NCBI GenBank assembly: GCA_965229545.1 | Contig: OZ245887.1 | Location: forward strand, 1,519,097 to 1,583,096 | Direction: 5' to 3' | From: Megaera sp965229545 | GTDB lineage: Bacteria; Pseudomonadota; Alphaproteobacteria; Rickettsiales; Rickettsiaceae | DNA: 64,000 nucleotides | Shown here: positions 18,082 through 28,176 of the stretch, in pieces | Layout: the number at the start of each line of letters is the position of its first letter | Position numbering within the stretch: position 1 is the first letter of the stretch | The notes under the pieces: model-generated | The model's database searches: none | What the model saw: the letters and a program-made list of their open reading frames with translations, nothing else | Told to the model about the DNA's origin: nothing | Translations under genes and position numbers: made by a program

Positions 18082-19213
18082 TTACTCTGGCCTTTAAATA
18101 TTGAACATTATATAGTAGCATAAGCTATTTCTTTCTTTTTAAAATAATTTTGAATTTTTATACCATTAAACTGAATTTGTGTTAAATAGGACCGTACATT
18201 AATTGTTAAATCTTTTACTGATTTTAGTACTCGAAAATTATTGGAGTTAGCTTTGACATCTTGGTTTACAAGTTCTTGTGGATTCATATCAGGACAATAT
18301 GATGGTAAATAAAACAATTCTAGCTTATCCTTATGTCTTTCTACATAAGCTTTTACCTTTTTACTGTGATGCACTCTATGATTATCTAATATCAAAAATA
18401 TTTTCTGCTTAATTTGTCTGATAAGTCTACCTAAAAATTCAATACACTTTTTGCTGGTAAAATTATCTTCAAATACCATCCAGTTCATAAACCCTTGCGG
18501 ACTAATAGCAGCTAGCATATTACATTTAAATCTTGAACCACTTCTCTTGATTGCTGGGGTCTTGCCTTTAAGACCATATGTTTTACCTCGATTATCTGTT
18601 GATTGTATCCCCATTTCATCTCCCCAATAAATTCTAGCACTTTCTTTCATTGCACGAGACTTGATTTCTGGATATGTGACTGTTAACCATTCTTTTATCT
18701 TCTCTGGATTACGTTGATAGGCTGATTTAATTGGTTTTTGAGACGTAAAACCCAATCTATTCATAATTTTTCTTATAGAACGCCTGTTATACTGATAAAG
18801 GTAATTGGATTCTATATATTCTTGTACCACTTTACTATTCCATAACGTATAATCCATTCCCAATTCATCAGGTGTATGTGATAAAATTTTAGATTTTAAT
18901 TCCTCTTCTTGATTTTTACTGATTTTAGATCCTGTTCCTACCTTTACTCCTCGCTTCTTATAGCGAAAGCTTTCTTCCTTATAAATTTTGTACTCTTTAA
19001 GATATTTCCATATAGAACTCCTAGAAAACCCAAAGGTAATAGATGCTTGTTTCTTGCTTATTCCATGTATAACTATTGCTTCCACTGCTTTCTTTCTTAA
19101 TATCTTGAGATCGCTTGGTGATAATTTTTTATTAGACATTTTGTTATTACTCTTGATACAATATCATTATATCATTTCTCTAATGTTACTTCAATATTTA
19201 AAGGCCGGAGTAA
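18082..19213 (-). mobile_element. IS630-family insertion sequence, copy 3, with mismatched flanks
   Basis: The 1132-bp element has TA on both sides (18080-18081, 19214-19215). The left flank is istB and the right flank is unrelated sequence before ffh. Because istB does not resume on the right, either recombination between two IS630 copies or an adjacent deletion has occurred. Confidence 0.95.
18108..19139 (-). CDS. IS630-family transposase, copy 3
   Basis: An intact 343-residue frame that matches the consensus of the window's copies at every position where others vary. It is the best reference sequence for the family here. Confidence 0.95.
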   Translation of the reverse strand: MSNKKLSPSDLKILRKKAVEAIVIHGISKKQASITFGFSRSSIWKYLKEYKIYKEESFRYKKRGVKVGTGSKISKNQEEELKSKILSHTPDELGMDYTLWNSKVVQEYIESNYLYQYNRRSIRKIMNRLGFTSQKPIKSAYQRNPEKIKEWLTVTYPEIKSRAMKESARIYWGDEMGIQSTDNRGKTYGLKGKTPAIKRSGSRFKCNMLAAISPQGFMNWMVFEDNFTSKKCIEFLGRLIRQIKQKIFLILDNHRVHHSKKVKAYVERHKDKLELFYLPSYCPDMNPQELVNQDVKANSNNFRVLKSVKDLTINVRSYLTQIQFNGIKIQNYFKKKEIAYATI

Positions 19214-19301
19214 TAGAAAAATAAACCCTACATATTCCTTGAGTTTAAAAGCTAAATGTAATATCCTACCGAGCATATAAGTATAGAAAGCATTGTTGAT
19301 T

Positions 19302-20651
19302 ATGTTTCAAACTTTAACTCAAAATCTTACTAAAATTTTTGACAAGATCAAAGGCACGGGAGCTTTGACTGAAGCACATATCGATTCAGCTATGCGTGAT
19401 ATCAGGATTGCCTTATTAGGAGCAGACGTTGCCTTGCCGGTAGTGCGAGCGTTTATTTCAGAGGTATCAGAGAAAGCCAAAGGAGTAGAAGTCGTTAAAT
19501 CGGTCTCTCCTGCTCAGATGGTTATTAAGATCATTAACGATGAAATGATTCGGTTACTCCAGCCGGATAAAAATGAATCGAAAATAAATTTACAAAGTGT
19601 GCCACCGGTAAATTTACTTATTGTAGGTTTGCAAGGTAGCGGTAAAACAACAGCCAGTGCAAAGCTTGCTTTAAAGCTTAAGAATCAAGGAAAAAAAGTC
19701 TTGCTTGTATCTCTAGATACTTACAGGCCGGCAGCACAAGATCAGCTTGAAATACTGGCAAAATCAATAGCCGTAGATTCTTTACCGATCATAAAAGACC
19801 AGTTGCCTGTTGCTATTACTGAGCGGGCCATGAGTGCCGCAAAATTATCGGGATATGATGTCGTAATATACGATACGGCTGGTAGGCTTCATATAGACGA
19901 AGACATGATCAATGAAGCAATAAAAATTAAAAGTTTAGTAAAACCAACTGAAACCTTTTTGGTTATGGATGCAATGATTGGTCAAGATGCAGTTAATATT
20001 GCTTCTAACTTTAATCATCAGCTGGAGATTACTGGTATTATTCTTTCGAGAATCGATGGAGATTCAAAAGGAGGAGCGGCTTTAGGTGTACGCTATATTA
20101 CTGGGAAACCAATTAAATTTTTGAGTACTGGAGAAAAACCCGATGCCTTTGAAGAATTTGATGCCAAAAGGATAGCATCGCGCATATTAGATATGGGTGA
20201 TGTTGTGTCCTTTGTTGAAAGGGCAGCAAGCATTATCGATCGCAGCGAAGCAGAAAAAACTGCTAAGAAATTAAAAAAAGGGCAGTTTGATTTAGACGAT
20301 TATATAACTCAGATTAGAATGATTAAGAAAATGGGAGGACTCGGAAGTATGATGAATTTTCTTCCTGGAGTATCTAAATTGTCTAACAAAATAGGAGATT
20401 TGACTTCTGGAGACAAAACATTGGCTAGCCAGATTGCGATAGTTAATTCGATGACCAAAAAGGAACGAAAAAATCCTGATATTCTTAACGCTTCAAGAAA
20501 AAAGAGGATAGCAACCGGGTCTGGAACTACAGTGCAGCAAGTCAATATTCTCCTTAAACAATTTAAACAGATTAGTACTACAATGAAAAAAGTATCAAGA
20601 ATGGATCCTAAAACTTTACTTCGTAGTGGAATTGGAAAACTTTTTTCTTGA
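19302..20651 (+). CDS. ffh: Signal recognition particle protein Ffh
   Basis: Ffh binds 4.5S RNA and signal peptides and delivers ribosomes to FtsY through its GTPase. From the ATG at 19302 (MFQTLTQNLTKIFDKIKGTG) it is 449 residues; the TTG at 19293 is a less likely start. The NG domain shows GLQGSGKTTASAKLA (G1), DTYRPAAQDQL, DTAGRLH (G3) and RIDGDSKGGAAL (G4 region). The Met-rich M domain has DLDDYITQIRMIKKMGGLGS and ends with the helical RNA-binding segment containing SGTTVQQVNILLKQF. It stands alone between IS copies. Confidence 0.97.
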   Translation: MFQTLTQNLTKIFDKIKGTGALTEAHIDSAMRDIRIALLGADVALPVVRAFISEVSEKAKGVEVVKSVSPAQMVIKIINDEMIRLLQPDKNESKINLQSVPPVNLLIVGLQGSGKTTASAKLALKLKNQGKKVLLVSLDTYRPAAQDQLEILAKSIAVDSLPIIKDQLPVAITERAMSAAKLSGYDVVIYDTAGRLHIDEDMINEAIKIKSLVKPTETFLVMDAMIGQDAVNIASNFNHQLEITGIILSRIDGDSKGGAALGVRYITGKPIKFLSTGEKPDAFEEFDAKRIASRILDMGDVVSFVERAASIIDRSEAEKTAKKLKKGQFDLDDYITQIRMIKKMGGLGSMMNFLPGVSKLSNKIGDLTSGDKTLASQIAIVNSMTKKERKNPDILNASRKKRIATGSGTTVQQVNILLKQFKQISTTMKKVSRMDPKTLLRSGIGKLFS

Positions 20652-20721
20652 CCGTCTTTGGAAACAAACCTAGAATATCGCTGTTAAAATGTAAAGTTTA
20701 TATTGGATATTAGGTAATAAA

Positions 20722-20937
20722 ATGAGTAAAGGAAAAGCAAAAATAGCTTCCAAAAATAACCCAGAAGGAAGAGGACAAGCAAAAGAGTATTTTCATAATG
20801 GTAAAAAAATTAAGCCGGTAAAATTAGTATTAGGAAGAAGGGCTTATTTTGCTGCTGAATATGAAGAATCAGGGGACTTGGTAGTCGGTACTGGTGGTCA
20901 TGCCTTACCTTGGGCAAGTGCCAAACATAATTGCTAA
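20722..20937 (+). CDS. Conserved small basic protein of unknown function
   Basis: This 71-residue protein starts MSKGKAKIASKNNPEGRGQA and continues with EYFHNGKKIKPVKLVLGRRA and a Gly-rich end. It is basic and soluble, with no membrane segment. I recall similar short proteins in Rickettsia but know no function. It lies 70 bases after ffh and is followed within 5 bases by an IS256 copy. Its pattern reads as a complete small protein and not a fragment. Confidence 0.65.
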   Translation: MSKGKAKIASKNNPEGRGQAKEYFHNGKKIKPVKLVLGRRAYFAAEYEESGDLVVGTGGHALPWASAKHNC

Positions 20938-20942
20938 TATTT

Positions 20943-22316
20943 GAGTCAATCATTTATTTTGTGTAAGTTGTATTTTTTAATTCCAGTAAATCATGCCTAA
21001 AATTCCCGCATAAAATTTCAAATTGATTCAATGCCAAAGACCAATTTTTAATCGGCATGGTCCATTTTATGGCAGCATTTTTTAGAGCCAAAAATACGAT
21101 TTTAAAAATAGACTTATCATCTGGAAAAACCCCTTTATTGTTGATGATTTTTCTGATTTGACGATTTATCGATTCTATCGCATTGGTAGTATAAATTATC
21201 CGCCTAATCTCATCAGGAAAAGCAAAAAGAGGAATAATCCCGCTCCAAAATTCCTTTGCCAAATATCAGAGATCACAGGATATTTATTATCCCATTTAGC
21301 AGCAAACGATTTTAGCTCCAGATATATCCTATTTCTTCGCTGTTTGCAGTGTAAATCCTTTTAAGATCCGCTGTGACCGCTTTTAAATCCTTATAAGAAA
21401 CATATTTTACAGAATTCCTCGCCATATATACTATACAGAGTTGTACAATCGTATTAGGATAAATGCTATTTATGGCTTCAGGAAAGCCTTTTAATCCATC
21501 AACGCATGCTACATATATCTGTTTTATCCCTCTGTTCTTTAGCTCAGTTACAACCTGCATCCAAAACTTGGAACCTTCATTTTTACCGACCCAGATCCCC
21601 AGTAATTCCTTTTTCCCTTCCATGTTAACACCTATTGCAAGATATACCGCTTTGTTAATTACTGTATGATTATCCCTTGCTTTAACGTGTATGCAATCCA
21701 AATATAATATTGGATATATATCGTCTAGGGACCTGTTTTGCCATGTAGTAACTTCTTCTATTACTCCGTCAGTGACAGTTGATATTAAGGTCCTTGGAAA
21801 TATTGATCTGGTATATCTCCTCTAAATAGCCCTGTATCTCACTGACAGTCATCCCTCTTGTATATAGTGAAATCACTTTATCATCAAAACCACTAAATCT
21901 CCTAACTCCTTCAGGAATCAATTGAGGTTCAAATTCTCCTTCCCTGTCCCTTGAAACATCTACGGTAATCTGATGACCGTCGTCATCTATATAATCGTTT
22001 TTTTATAACTGCCGTTGCGACGATTATTATCGCTCTTGATTATCTTACTATGTTTAGAATAACCTAGATCGTGTTCTAATTCACTTTCAAGAATTCTCTC
22101 TACTATTTGCTTTTTAAGTTTATTAAATAATCCACCCGCGACCAAATAATTCAGATGGATCTGCTTTTGATAGTAATTCTTCGACTAATTTAGTATTTAT
22201 ATCTACTTCTTTTTCTGCTAATTTTTTAGCCATTTTTTCCTCTGTATTTAAGTTGCTTTTTTATAGTATCTTCTACTATATCCTTTTGCAACTTACACAA
22301 ACTATATGACAGACTC
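20943..22316 (-). mobile_element. IS256-family element, full-length, minus strand
   Basis: The 1374-bp copy runs from GAGTCAATCATTTATTTTG to the complement of the left end, ...ATATGACAGACTC. It lies between the small basic protein gene and the stop codon of the decayed gene at 22323. I see no clear 8-9-bp target duplication at its edges. Confidence 0.9.
20954..22233 (-). pseudogene. IS256-family transposase, multiply frameshifted
   Basis: It starts at 22233 (MAKKLAEKEVDINTK). It has the shared break at LFGRG(GW), a further break near 21995 (ATATAATCG where others read ATAATCG), another at about 21790-21800 and one at about 21310-21320 (GATATATCC). The DDE pieces YLDCIHV (as MDCIHVKARDN), ACVDGLKGFPEAINS and NAIESINRQ are all present, split over frames. 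It is inactive. Confidence 0.85.
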
Positions 22317-22866
22317 ACAATTTTATAAATATTTATCTCTTTGTGTTTGGAAACTGCTTTTCCTTTTAGTAGGTGGCGGGTTTTGTTCATTATTGTTTGT
22401 ACCGGGGTGGGATTTAGCGCAATTCAAATTTTCCCTAATAGAGGTAACAGACATGGTTAAATTTTCCTTTTTTTGAGCATCTATTGCTGCAGTAAGAGCT
22501 GAGTGTTTATCTATCTTAATCTTTTCTGGGCGATCAAATTCAGAAAATGGATTATGGGCTCTTAGTCCATCTTTAATAAGACTTCTAAGTTTTTTTATCC
22601 CTCTTGTGAAAATATTGGTAGGAATAGATACTGCTTTTTCTGTTTGGTTAACTTGTTCTCTATATTCTAGAAATTTAGCTTTTTTTTATTCAGGTGACAT
22701 GGTCCAGTAATCTTTATCAGCAATCAATTTTTTAAGAGCTATTGTCTGTATTCGCTGTGATCTCGTTGCTTGTCTTAGGTCCCTGATATTATTATAACCC
22801 GGAGTGTCACTTTTATCTCGTTCTTGGTCTATTTGAGTTTTTAACTGTTTTTGTACAGTTCTAATA

Positions 22867-23998
22867 TTACTCCGGCCTTTAAATATTGAACTAACATTAG
22901 AGAAATGACATAATGATATTGTATCAAGAGTAATAACAAAATGTCTAATAAAAAATTATCACCAAGCGATCTCAAGATATTAAGAAAGAAAGCAGTGGAA
23001 GCAATAGTTATACATGGAATAAGCAAGAAACAAGCATCTATTACCTTTGGGTTTTCTAGGAGTTCTATATGGAAATATCTTAAAGAGTACAAAATTTATA
23101 AGGAAGAAAGCTTTCGCTATAAGAAGCGAAGAGTAAAGGTAGGAACATGATCTAAAATCAGTAAAAATCAAGAAGAGGCATTAAAATCTAAAATTTTATC
23201 ACATACACCTGATGAATTGGGAATGGATTATACGTTATGGAATAGTAAAGTGGTACAAGAATATATAGAATCCAATTACCTTTATCAGTATAACAGGCGT
23301 TCTATAAGAAAAATTATGAATAGATTGGGTTTTACGTCTCAAAAACCAATTAAATCAGCCTATCAACGTAATCCAGAGAAGATAAAAGAATGGTTAACAG
23401 TCACATATCCAGAAATCAAGTCTCGTGCAATGAAAGAAAGTGCTAGAATTTATTGGGGAGATGAAATGGGGATACAATCAACAGATAGTCGAGGTAAAAC
23501 ATATGGTCTTAAAGGCAAGACCCCAGCAATCAAGAGAAGTGGCTCAAGATTTAAATGTAATATGCTAGCTGCTATTAGTCCGCAAGGGTTTATGAACTGG
23601 ATGGTATTTGAAGATAATTTTACCAGCAAAAAGTGTATTGAATTTTTAGGTAGACTGATCAGACAAATTAAGCAGAAAATATTTTTGATATTAGATAATC
23701 ATAGAGTGCATCACAGTAAAAAGGTAAAAGCTTATGTAGAAAGACATAAGGACAAGCTAGAATTGTTTTATTTACCATCATATTGTCCTGATATGAATCC
23801 ACAAGAACTTGTAAACCAAGATGTCAAAGCTAACTCCAATAATTTTCGAGTACTAAAATCAGTAAAAGATTTAACAATTAATGTACGGTCCTATTTAACA
23901 CAAATTCAGTTTAATGGTATAAAAATTCAAAATTATTTTAAAAAGAAAGAAATAGCTTATGCTACTATATAATGTTCAATATTTAAAGGCTAGAGTAA
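22867..23998 (+). mobile_element. IS630-family insertion sequence, copy 4
   Basis: The 1132-bp copy is flanked by TA (22865-22866, 23999-24000). Both flanks belong to the same host gene and rejoin in frame, so it is a simple insertion. Its right end carries the GGCTAGAGTAA variant. Confidence 0.95.
22941..23972 (+). pseudogene. IS630-family transposase, copy 4, nonsense mutation
   Basis: It is identical in layout to the intact copies, except that GGA in VGTGSK has become TGA at 23148-23150, stopping after 69 residues. Downstream the frame is open to 23972 with all DDE motifs. Other private changes are R in KKRRVKVG, A in EEALKS and S in STDSRGK. It could still be moved in trans. Confidence 0.95.
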
Positions 23999-24551
23999 TA
24001 TATTTCGCTTTAATACCATGCTCTTGTCCCCTCTTTCTTTCGAATTTAGGTAAGGCACTCGCCTTAAGGTCATTTACTCTGAACCTTAACTAAGCTAAGC
24101 TAATAATTTCTTGACGCGCTACATGGCGCACAGCTTTGCCTGTTTTAGTATTTTCAAATTTTTCCCATTTTTTTCCAGCTTTATCTGATAGTTTAAAGAT
24201 TGTTGTAACAAATTTTGAATCCATGATTCTTTGAAACCAGGATTTAGAAATATTAATACTTTCTTCTTTTGACTCTGGAGGGAGGCTGGGAATAACAAAA
24301 GATGTAGATCGTGGCCTTTGTTTAACGAGTTTTTTTGGGTACTATCTTTTGACATCTTGATAAAATTGTTTAATTAATTAATCCAATTGTAAAAAATAAA
24401 AATAAATAATACAAGCTTTACCAGCTAAATACATCTCAGGCTAAGTATAAAAAATTTTATCTTTTGGGATGTTAAATTTATTTGCATCAAAAATTGATTA
24501 CCCTATTATGCTTCGTAAGTATAACTTTTAAATTAATGAGAAGTAATTAAG

Positions 24552-25814
24552 ATGAGAAAAGTTGTGATTTCAGGGATGATAGGGAATGCGCTTGAATGGT
24601 ATGATTATGCATTATATGCACAATTTGCCTATATAATTGGCCTGAAATTTTTTCCGAAAACCGAATTTGTTGAAATCCTTACTTTTGCGTTATTTGCAGC
24701 CGGATTTTTAGTACGCCCCCTTGGAGGAGTGTTATTTGGCCAGATAGGTGATAGATTTGGTAGGAGAACTGCATTGGTTATTGGTATTTTAATGATGGCC
24801 GTTCCTACTGCCGGTATCGGATTACTTCCGTCTTATGAAGTAATAGATATTGCTGCCCCGATTATATTAGCAATTATTAGGTTGATACAGGGTTTTTCTT
24901 TAGGAGGTGAATTTAGCGGCTGTATAGCCTATATACTCGAGCATTCCCCCGATAATAAGAGAGGGCTAGCTGGTAGTGCGTCATTTGTTAGTATGTGTGT
25001 TGGTATGTTAATGGGGGTAGGGGTAGCAAACGGTTTTAGATATTTCTTAAATGAAGAAGACTTACTTGCTTGGGGATGGAGGATACCTTTTATATTTGGT
25101 CTAGTAATTGGATTAGTAGGGTTATATATAAGGTCTCATCTTGCTGAGAGTCCTATATATAAAGCAGCTAAAGAAGCCGGATCTTTATCAAGAATACCTC
25201 TGCGTGAGACTTTCACAAAACATTGGCGCCATTTACTATTAGCTGTTGGTATATACATAAATGTTACAGCACCATTTTATACAACTACAGTTTTTATGGA
25301 ACATATTGTACAAAAACTGGGATATACTAAAGAACAAGGCTCCATAGTTTGTGCTATTATCCTTATTACTATGACCCTGGTATTCCCAATTTCTGCGTAT
25401 ATTTCTGATAAAATCGGTAGAAAACCAGTAATAATTACTGCTAGTATACTATTAATTTTTGGCATATATCCTATATTTCTAGCTCTTTCCTCAATGAATT
25501 ATAACTATGCAATATTATCACAAGTAATATTTGCAACCATAGTCGGAATTTATATGGGACCAGTGCCAACTATATTGGTTGAGTTGTTTCCTACTCGTGT
25601 AAGGTTTACCGCCGTAGCTCTCTCTTATAATTTAAGTGCGGCCATTTTTGGTGGTACAATTCCTATGATTGGTGCTACTTTCTATAAGGCTACTGGTTCT
25701 AACTTTGCTCTTGCTTATTATCTGACAGGGTTAGCAATTTTCTGTTTATGTATCCTGTTTTTCTATAAAGAAACTTATAAAAATAATTTATCCGAGGATG
25801 TTATTTATGAGTAA
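24552..25814 (+). CDS. proP: ProP-like MFS transporter (metabolite:H+ symporter family)
   Basis: The 420-residue protein has twelve predicted membrane segments. The early GMIGNALEWYDYALYAQFAY and the loop GQIGDRFGRRTALVIGI (MFS signature) are typical of the ProP/ShiA/KgtP group, as are RLIQGFSLGGEFSGC and the late LVELFPTRVRFTA loop. Rickettsia carry many such paralogs and their substrates are mostly unknown, so proline/betaine transport is only a family label. Its end overlaps the start of the broken queH by 8 bases (ATGAGTAA), suggesting a former operon. Confidence 0.85.
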   Translation: MRKVVISGMIGNALEWYDYALYAQFAYIIGLKFFPKTEFVEILTFALFAAGFLVRPLGGVLFGQIGDRFGRRTALVIGILMMAVPTAGIGLLPSYEVIDIAAPIILAIIRLIQGFSLGGEFSGCIAYILEHSPDNKRGLAGSASFVSMCVGMLMGVGVANGFRYFLNEEDLLAWGWRIPFIFGLVIGLVGLYIRSHLAESPIYKAAKEAGSLSRIPLRETFTKHWRHLLLAVGIYINVTAPFYTTTVFMEHIVQKLGYTKEQGSIVCAIILITMTLVFPISAYISDKIGRKPVIITASILLIFGIYPIFLALSSMNYNYAILSQVIFATIVGIYMGPVPTILVELFPTRVRFTAVALSYNLSAAIFGGTIPMIGATFYKATGSNFALAYYLTGLAIFCLCILFFYKETYKNNLSEDVIYE

Positions 25815-26468
25815 ATTTGCTGCAGAATTTGAGGTGCTAGGAGGCCATAATGCTGTATTAATGCATTCCTGTTGTGCTCCTTGTTCTGGACCATTAATAG
25901 AAAAAATGGTCAACTCAGGTATTGATCTTACTATCTTTTTTTATAACCCTAATATTCATCCGAAAAAGGAATATTAACTTCGAAAAAATGAGAATATACG
26001 TTTTGCAGAGAAGTTAGGCATCGATTTTATTGATGCAGATTATACGATGTGCAAAACTGGTTCGCACGTGCTAAGGGTATGGAATATGAACCAGAACGTG
26101 GAATTAGATGCAGTATGTGTTTTGATATGCGTTTTATCAGAACCGCTCTTTATGCTTATGAAAATAATTTTAAAGTAATAACATCTTCCCTTGGGATCTC
26201 AAGGTGGAAAGATATGGATCAGATAAATAAATCTGGCATTAAAGCAGCATCATATTATCCCAGAATTACTTATTGGACCTATAATTGGCGTAAAGATGGA
26301 GGAAGTGCAAGGATGTACGAAATTGCTAAAGAGGAAGAGTTCTATAAACAAGAATATTGCGGATGCATATACTCTCTGCGTGATACAAATAACTGGCGTA
26401 AAAAAATAACAGAGCCCAAATTTCAATTGGGGAAGAATTTTATGGTGCTGCAGAGGAGAGGTTACTAA
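25807..26468 (+). pseudogene. queH: Epoxyqueuosine reductase QueH, broken
   Basis: QueH makes queuosine from epoxyqueuosine in tRNA using Fe-S chemistry. The start MSKFAAEFEVLGGHNAVLMH leads to HSCCAPCSGPLIE (Cys pair) and FFYNPNIHPKKEY, then a TAA at 25975-25977 where a sense codon is expected. The frame goes on (NIRFAEKLGIDFIDADY) and shifts near 26045. The last frame has WFARAKGMEYEPERGIRC, CSMCFDMR, LGISRWKDMDQIN and the C-terminal QEYCGCIYSL. All QueH cysteine motifs are present, but one stop and one frameshift inactivate it. The total length of about 220 residues fits the family. Confidence 0.85.
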
Positions 26469-26658
26469 AAATTAACTAGTAGATAGTTTAAGTTGTTATA
26501 CCTGAAAAATTCCTTGTGACCTTTATATGAGAGCTAGTTAGTATCTCGATTATATTAAAATAAGAGATATCGGTGATGTTTGTTGACTTTTAAATAAAGA
26601 AAGTTTAGAACTACTGGGTATTTATAGCTTATAAATACTGTTTTTAACAGTTTTATTT

Positions 26659-28176
26659 ATGCAAATGCCGAATCTTAAAAAAAAACAGTTTTTCTCTAGC
26701 CTTAAAGAGATTCTTTGGCCAATAGAACGCTCCGAATTGAAATTATTTATCCCAATGTCTTGTTTGATGTTGTGTATATTATTTAATTTTGGTGCATTGC
26801 GGTCGATCAAGGACAGCTTAGTCGTACCAAATATTGGGGTAGAAGTTATTAGTTTTTTGAAATTATGGTTAGTGCTTCCCTCTACCATAATCTTCACTTT
26901 AATCTATGTTAAACTTAGTAATATATTCGATTATGAATATTTATTTTATTTAATAGTTTCCTTTTTTTTAGGATTCTTTTTGATTTTTACTTATATCTTG
27001 TATCCAGATCAAGATTTTTATCACCCGAATTCAGAATATGCACAAAGTTTAGCTATACTTTATCCTAACTTTAAATGGTTTATTTTGATAGCAAGCAAGT
27101 GGAGTTATGCGCTCATGTATGTCTTTTGTGAGTTATGGAGTGCGGTTGTGATAAATCTACTTTTCTGGCAGTATGCTAACAATATTTTTGACACTAATGT
27201 AGCAAAGAGATTTTATCCTCTGCTGGGTATGGTAGGTAATATAGGATTGATAATGGCAGGGAGTGTACTGGTTACTTTTTCTAACATACCTTTTGGTGTG
27301 GAGGGAGAAATTTTAGATAAATATTCCTTGGACCAATCTAGTGTAGTGCTAAAACCTATTATGACTACTATAATTCTTTCTGGTTGTATAGCCATGATGC
27401 TTTATAAATACATTAATAAATATTTGGTAAAAACTGATAAACTTGGCAAGCTATTATCCTATTCTCAAGAAGATACAAGAACTAGATTATCGGTTTTAGA
27501 TAGTGTGAAACTGATTTTAAGATCAAAATATATCGGGTATATTGTTATTTTGCTTTTATGTTACGGGCTTGCAATTAATATTCTTGAAGGTCCTTGGAAG
27601 GCAAGGGTAAGAGAACTTCATCCTAATACTGTTGACTATATAAATTTTATGGGCAGATTCAATATTTATATGGGAATATCTTGTGTGATAGCTGCTTTAA
27701 TTGGAAGTAACATTTTAAGAAAATTTAGCTGGTTTACTGCTGCTTTAATCACACCTAGTATTCTTGCCTGTACAGGTATTATATTTTTCGTTTTTGTAAT
27801 TTATGCTAATGATATAGGGATGATAGGTAGTTATAGCCCGATATATCTGGCGGTAATAATTGGCGCTATTCAGAATATTTTGAGTAAATCAACAAAATAT
27901 ACTTTATTCGATTCTACAAAGGAGATGACGTATATACCGCTTTCTCTCGAACTTGGAACTAAGGGAAAGGCTGCCGTTGAGGTAATTGGTTTAAAGTTCG
28001 GTAAATCACTTGGGGCCTTTTCGCAGTCATTTATGTTTATTTTAATGCCAACTGCTAGTTTTGATTCAGTAACTTTCTATTTAATGATAATTTTTGTAGT
28101 AATAATAATCCTCTGGATATGGGATGTTAGACAGTTAAATAAAGAATATATTAAAATAAAAGGCGAGCACGAATGA
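26659..28176 (+). CDS. tlc: Tlc-family nucleotide (ATP/ADP-type) translocase
   Basis: The 505-residue membrane protein has about twelve segments. Tlc proteins in Rickettsia and Chlamydia exchange host ATP for ADP or import other nucleotides. Family features include IWPIER-like LWPIERSELKLFIPM, FGALRSIKDSLVV with a membrane-border Lys, WSYALMYVFCELWSAVV, FWQYANNIF, AKRFYPLLGM, and the late loop FDSTKEMTYIPL with KGKAAVEVIGLKFGKS. It resembles one of the divergent paralogs (Tlc2-5) more than the ATP/ADP carrier Tlc1, so the exact nucleotide is uncertain. Its stop overlaps the next gene's start (ATGA). Confidence 0.93.
   Translation: MQMPNLKKKQFFSSLKEILWPIERSELKLFIPMSCLMLCILFNFGALRSIKDSLVVPNIGVEVISFLKLWLVLPSTIIFTLIYVKLSNIFDYEYLFYLIVSFFLGFFLIFTYILYPDQDFYHPNSEYAQSLAILYPNFKWFILIASKWSYALMYVFCELWSAVVINLLFWQYANNIFDTNVAKRFYPLLGMVGNIGLIMAGSVLVTFSNIPFGVEGEILDKYSLDQSSVVLKPIMTTIILSGCIAMMLYKYINKYLVKTDKLGKLLSYSQEDTRTRLSVLDSVKLILRSKYIGYIVILLLCYGLAINILEGPWKARVRELHPNTVDYINFMGRFNIYMGISCVIAALIGSNILRKFSWFTAALITPSILACTGIIFFVFVIYANDIGMIGSYSPIYLAVIIGAIQNILSKSTKYTLFDSTKEMTYIPLSLELGTKGKAAVEVIGLKFGKSLGAFSQSFMFILMPTASFDSVTFYLMIIFVVIIILWIWDVRQLNKEYIKIKGEHE

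Larger units (their letters stand above)
22323..24355 (-). pseudogene. Unrecognised basic protein, split by IS630 and broken by stops
   Basis: The ATG at 24355 opens MSKDSTQ. A 1-base shift in an A-run (about 24325-24335) then leads to the frame with RPRSTSFVIPSLPPESKEES and KLSDKAGKKWEKFENTKTGK, a TAG after QEIISLA, then KFERKRGQEHGIKAKY. Deleting IS630 copy 4 and one TA continues in frame as IRTVQKQLKTQIDQERDKSD, past a TAA in an A-run near 22690, to the natural stop at 22323. The intact protein would be about 300 residues, very basic, with no membrane segments. I recognise no family. Confidence 0.55.
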
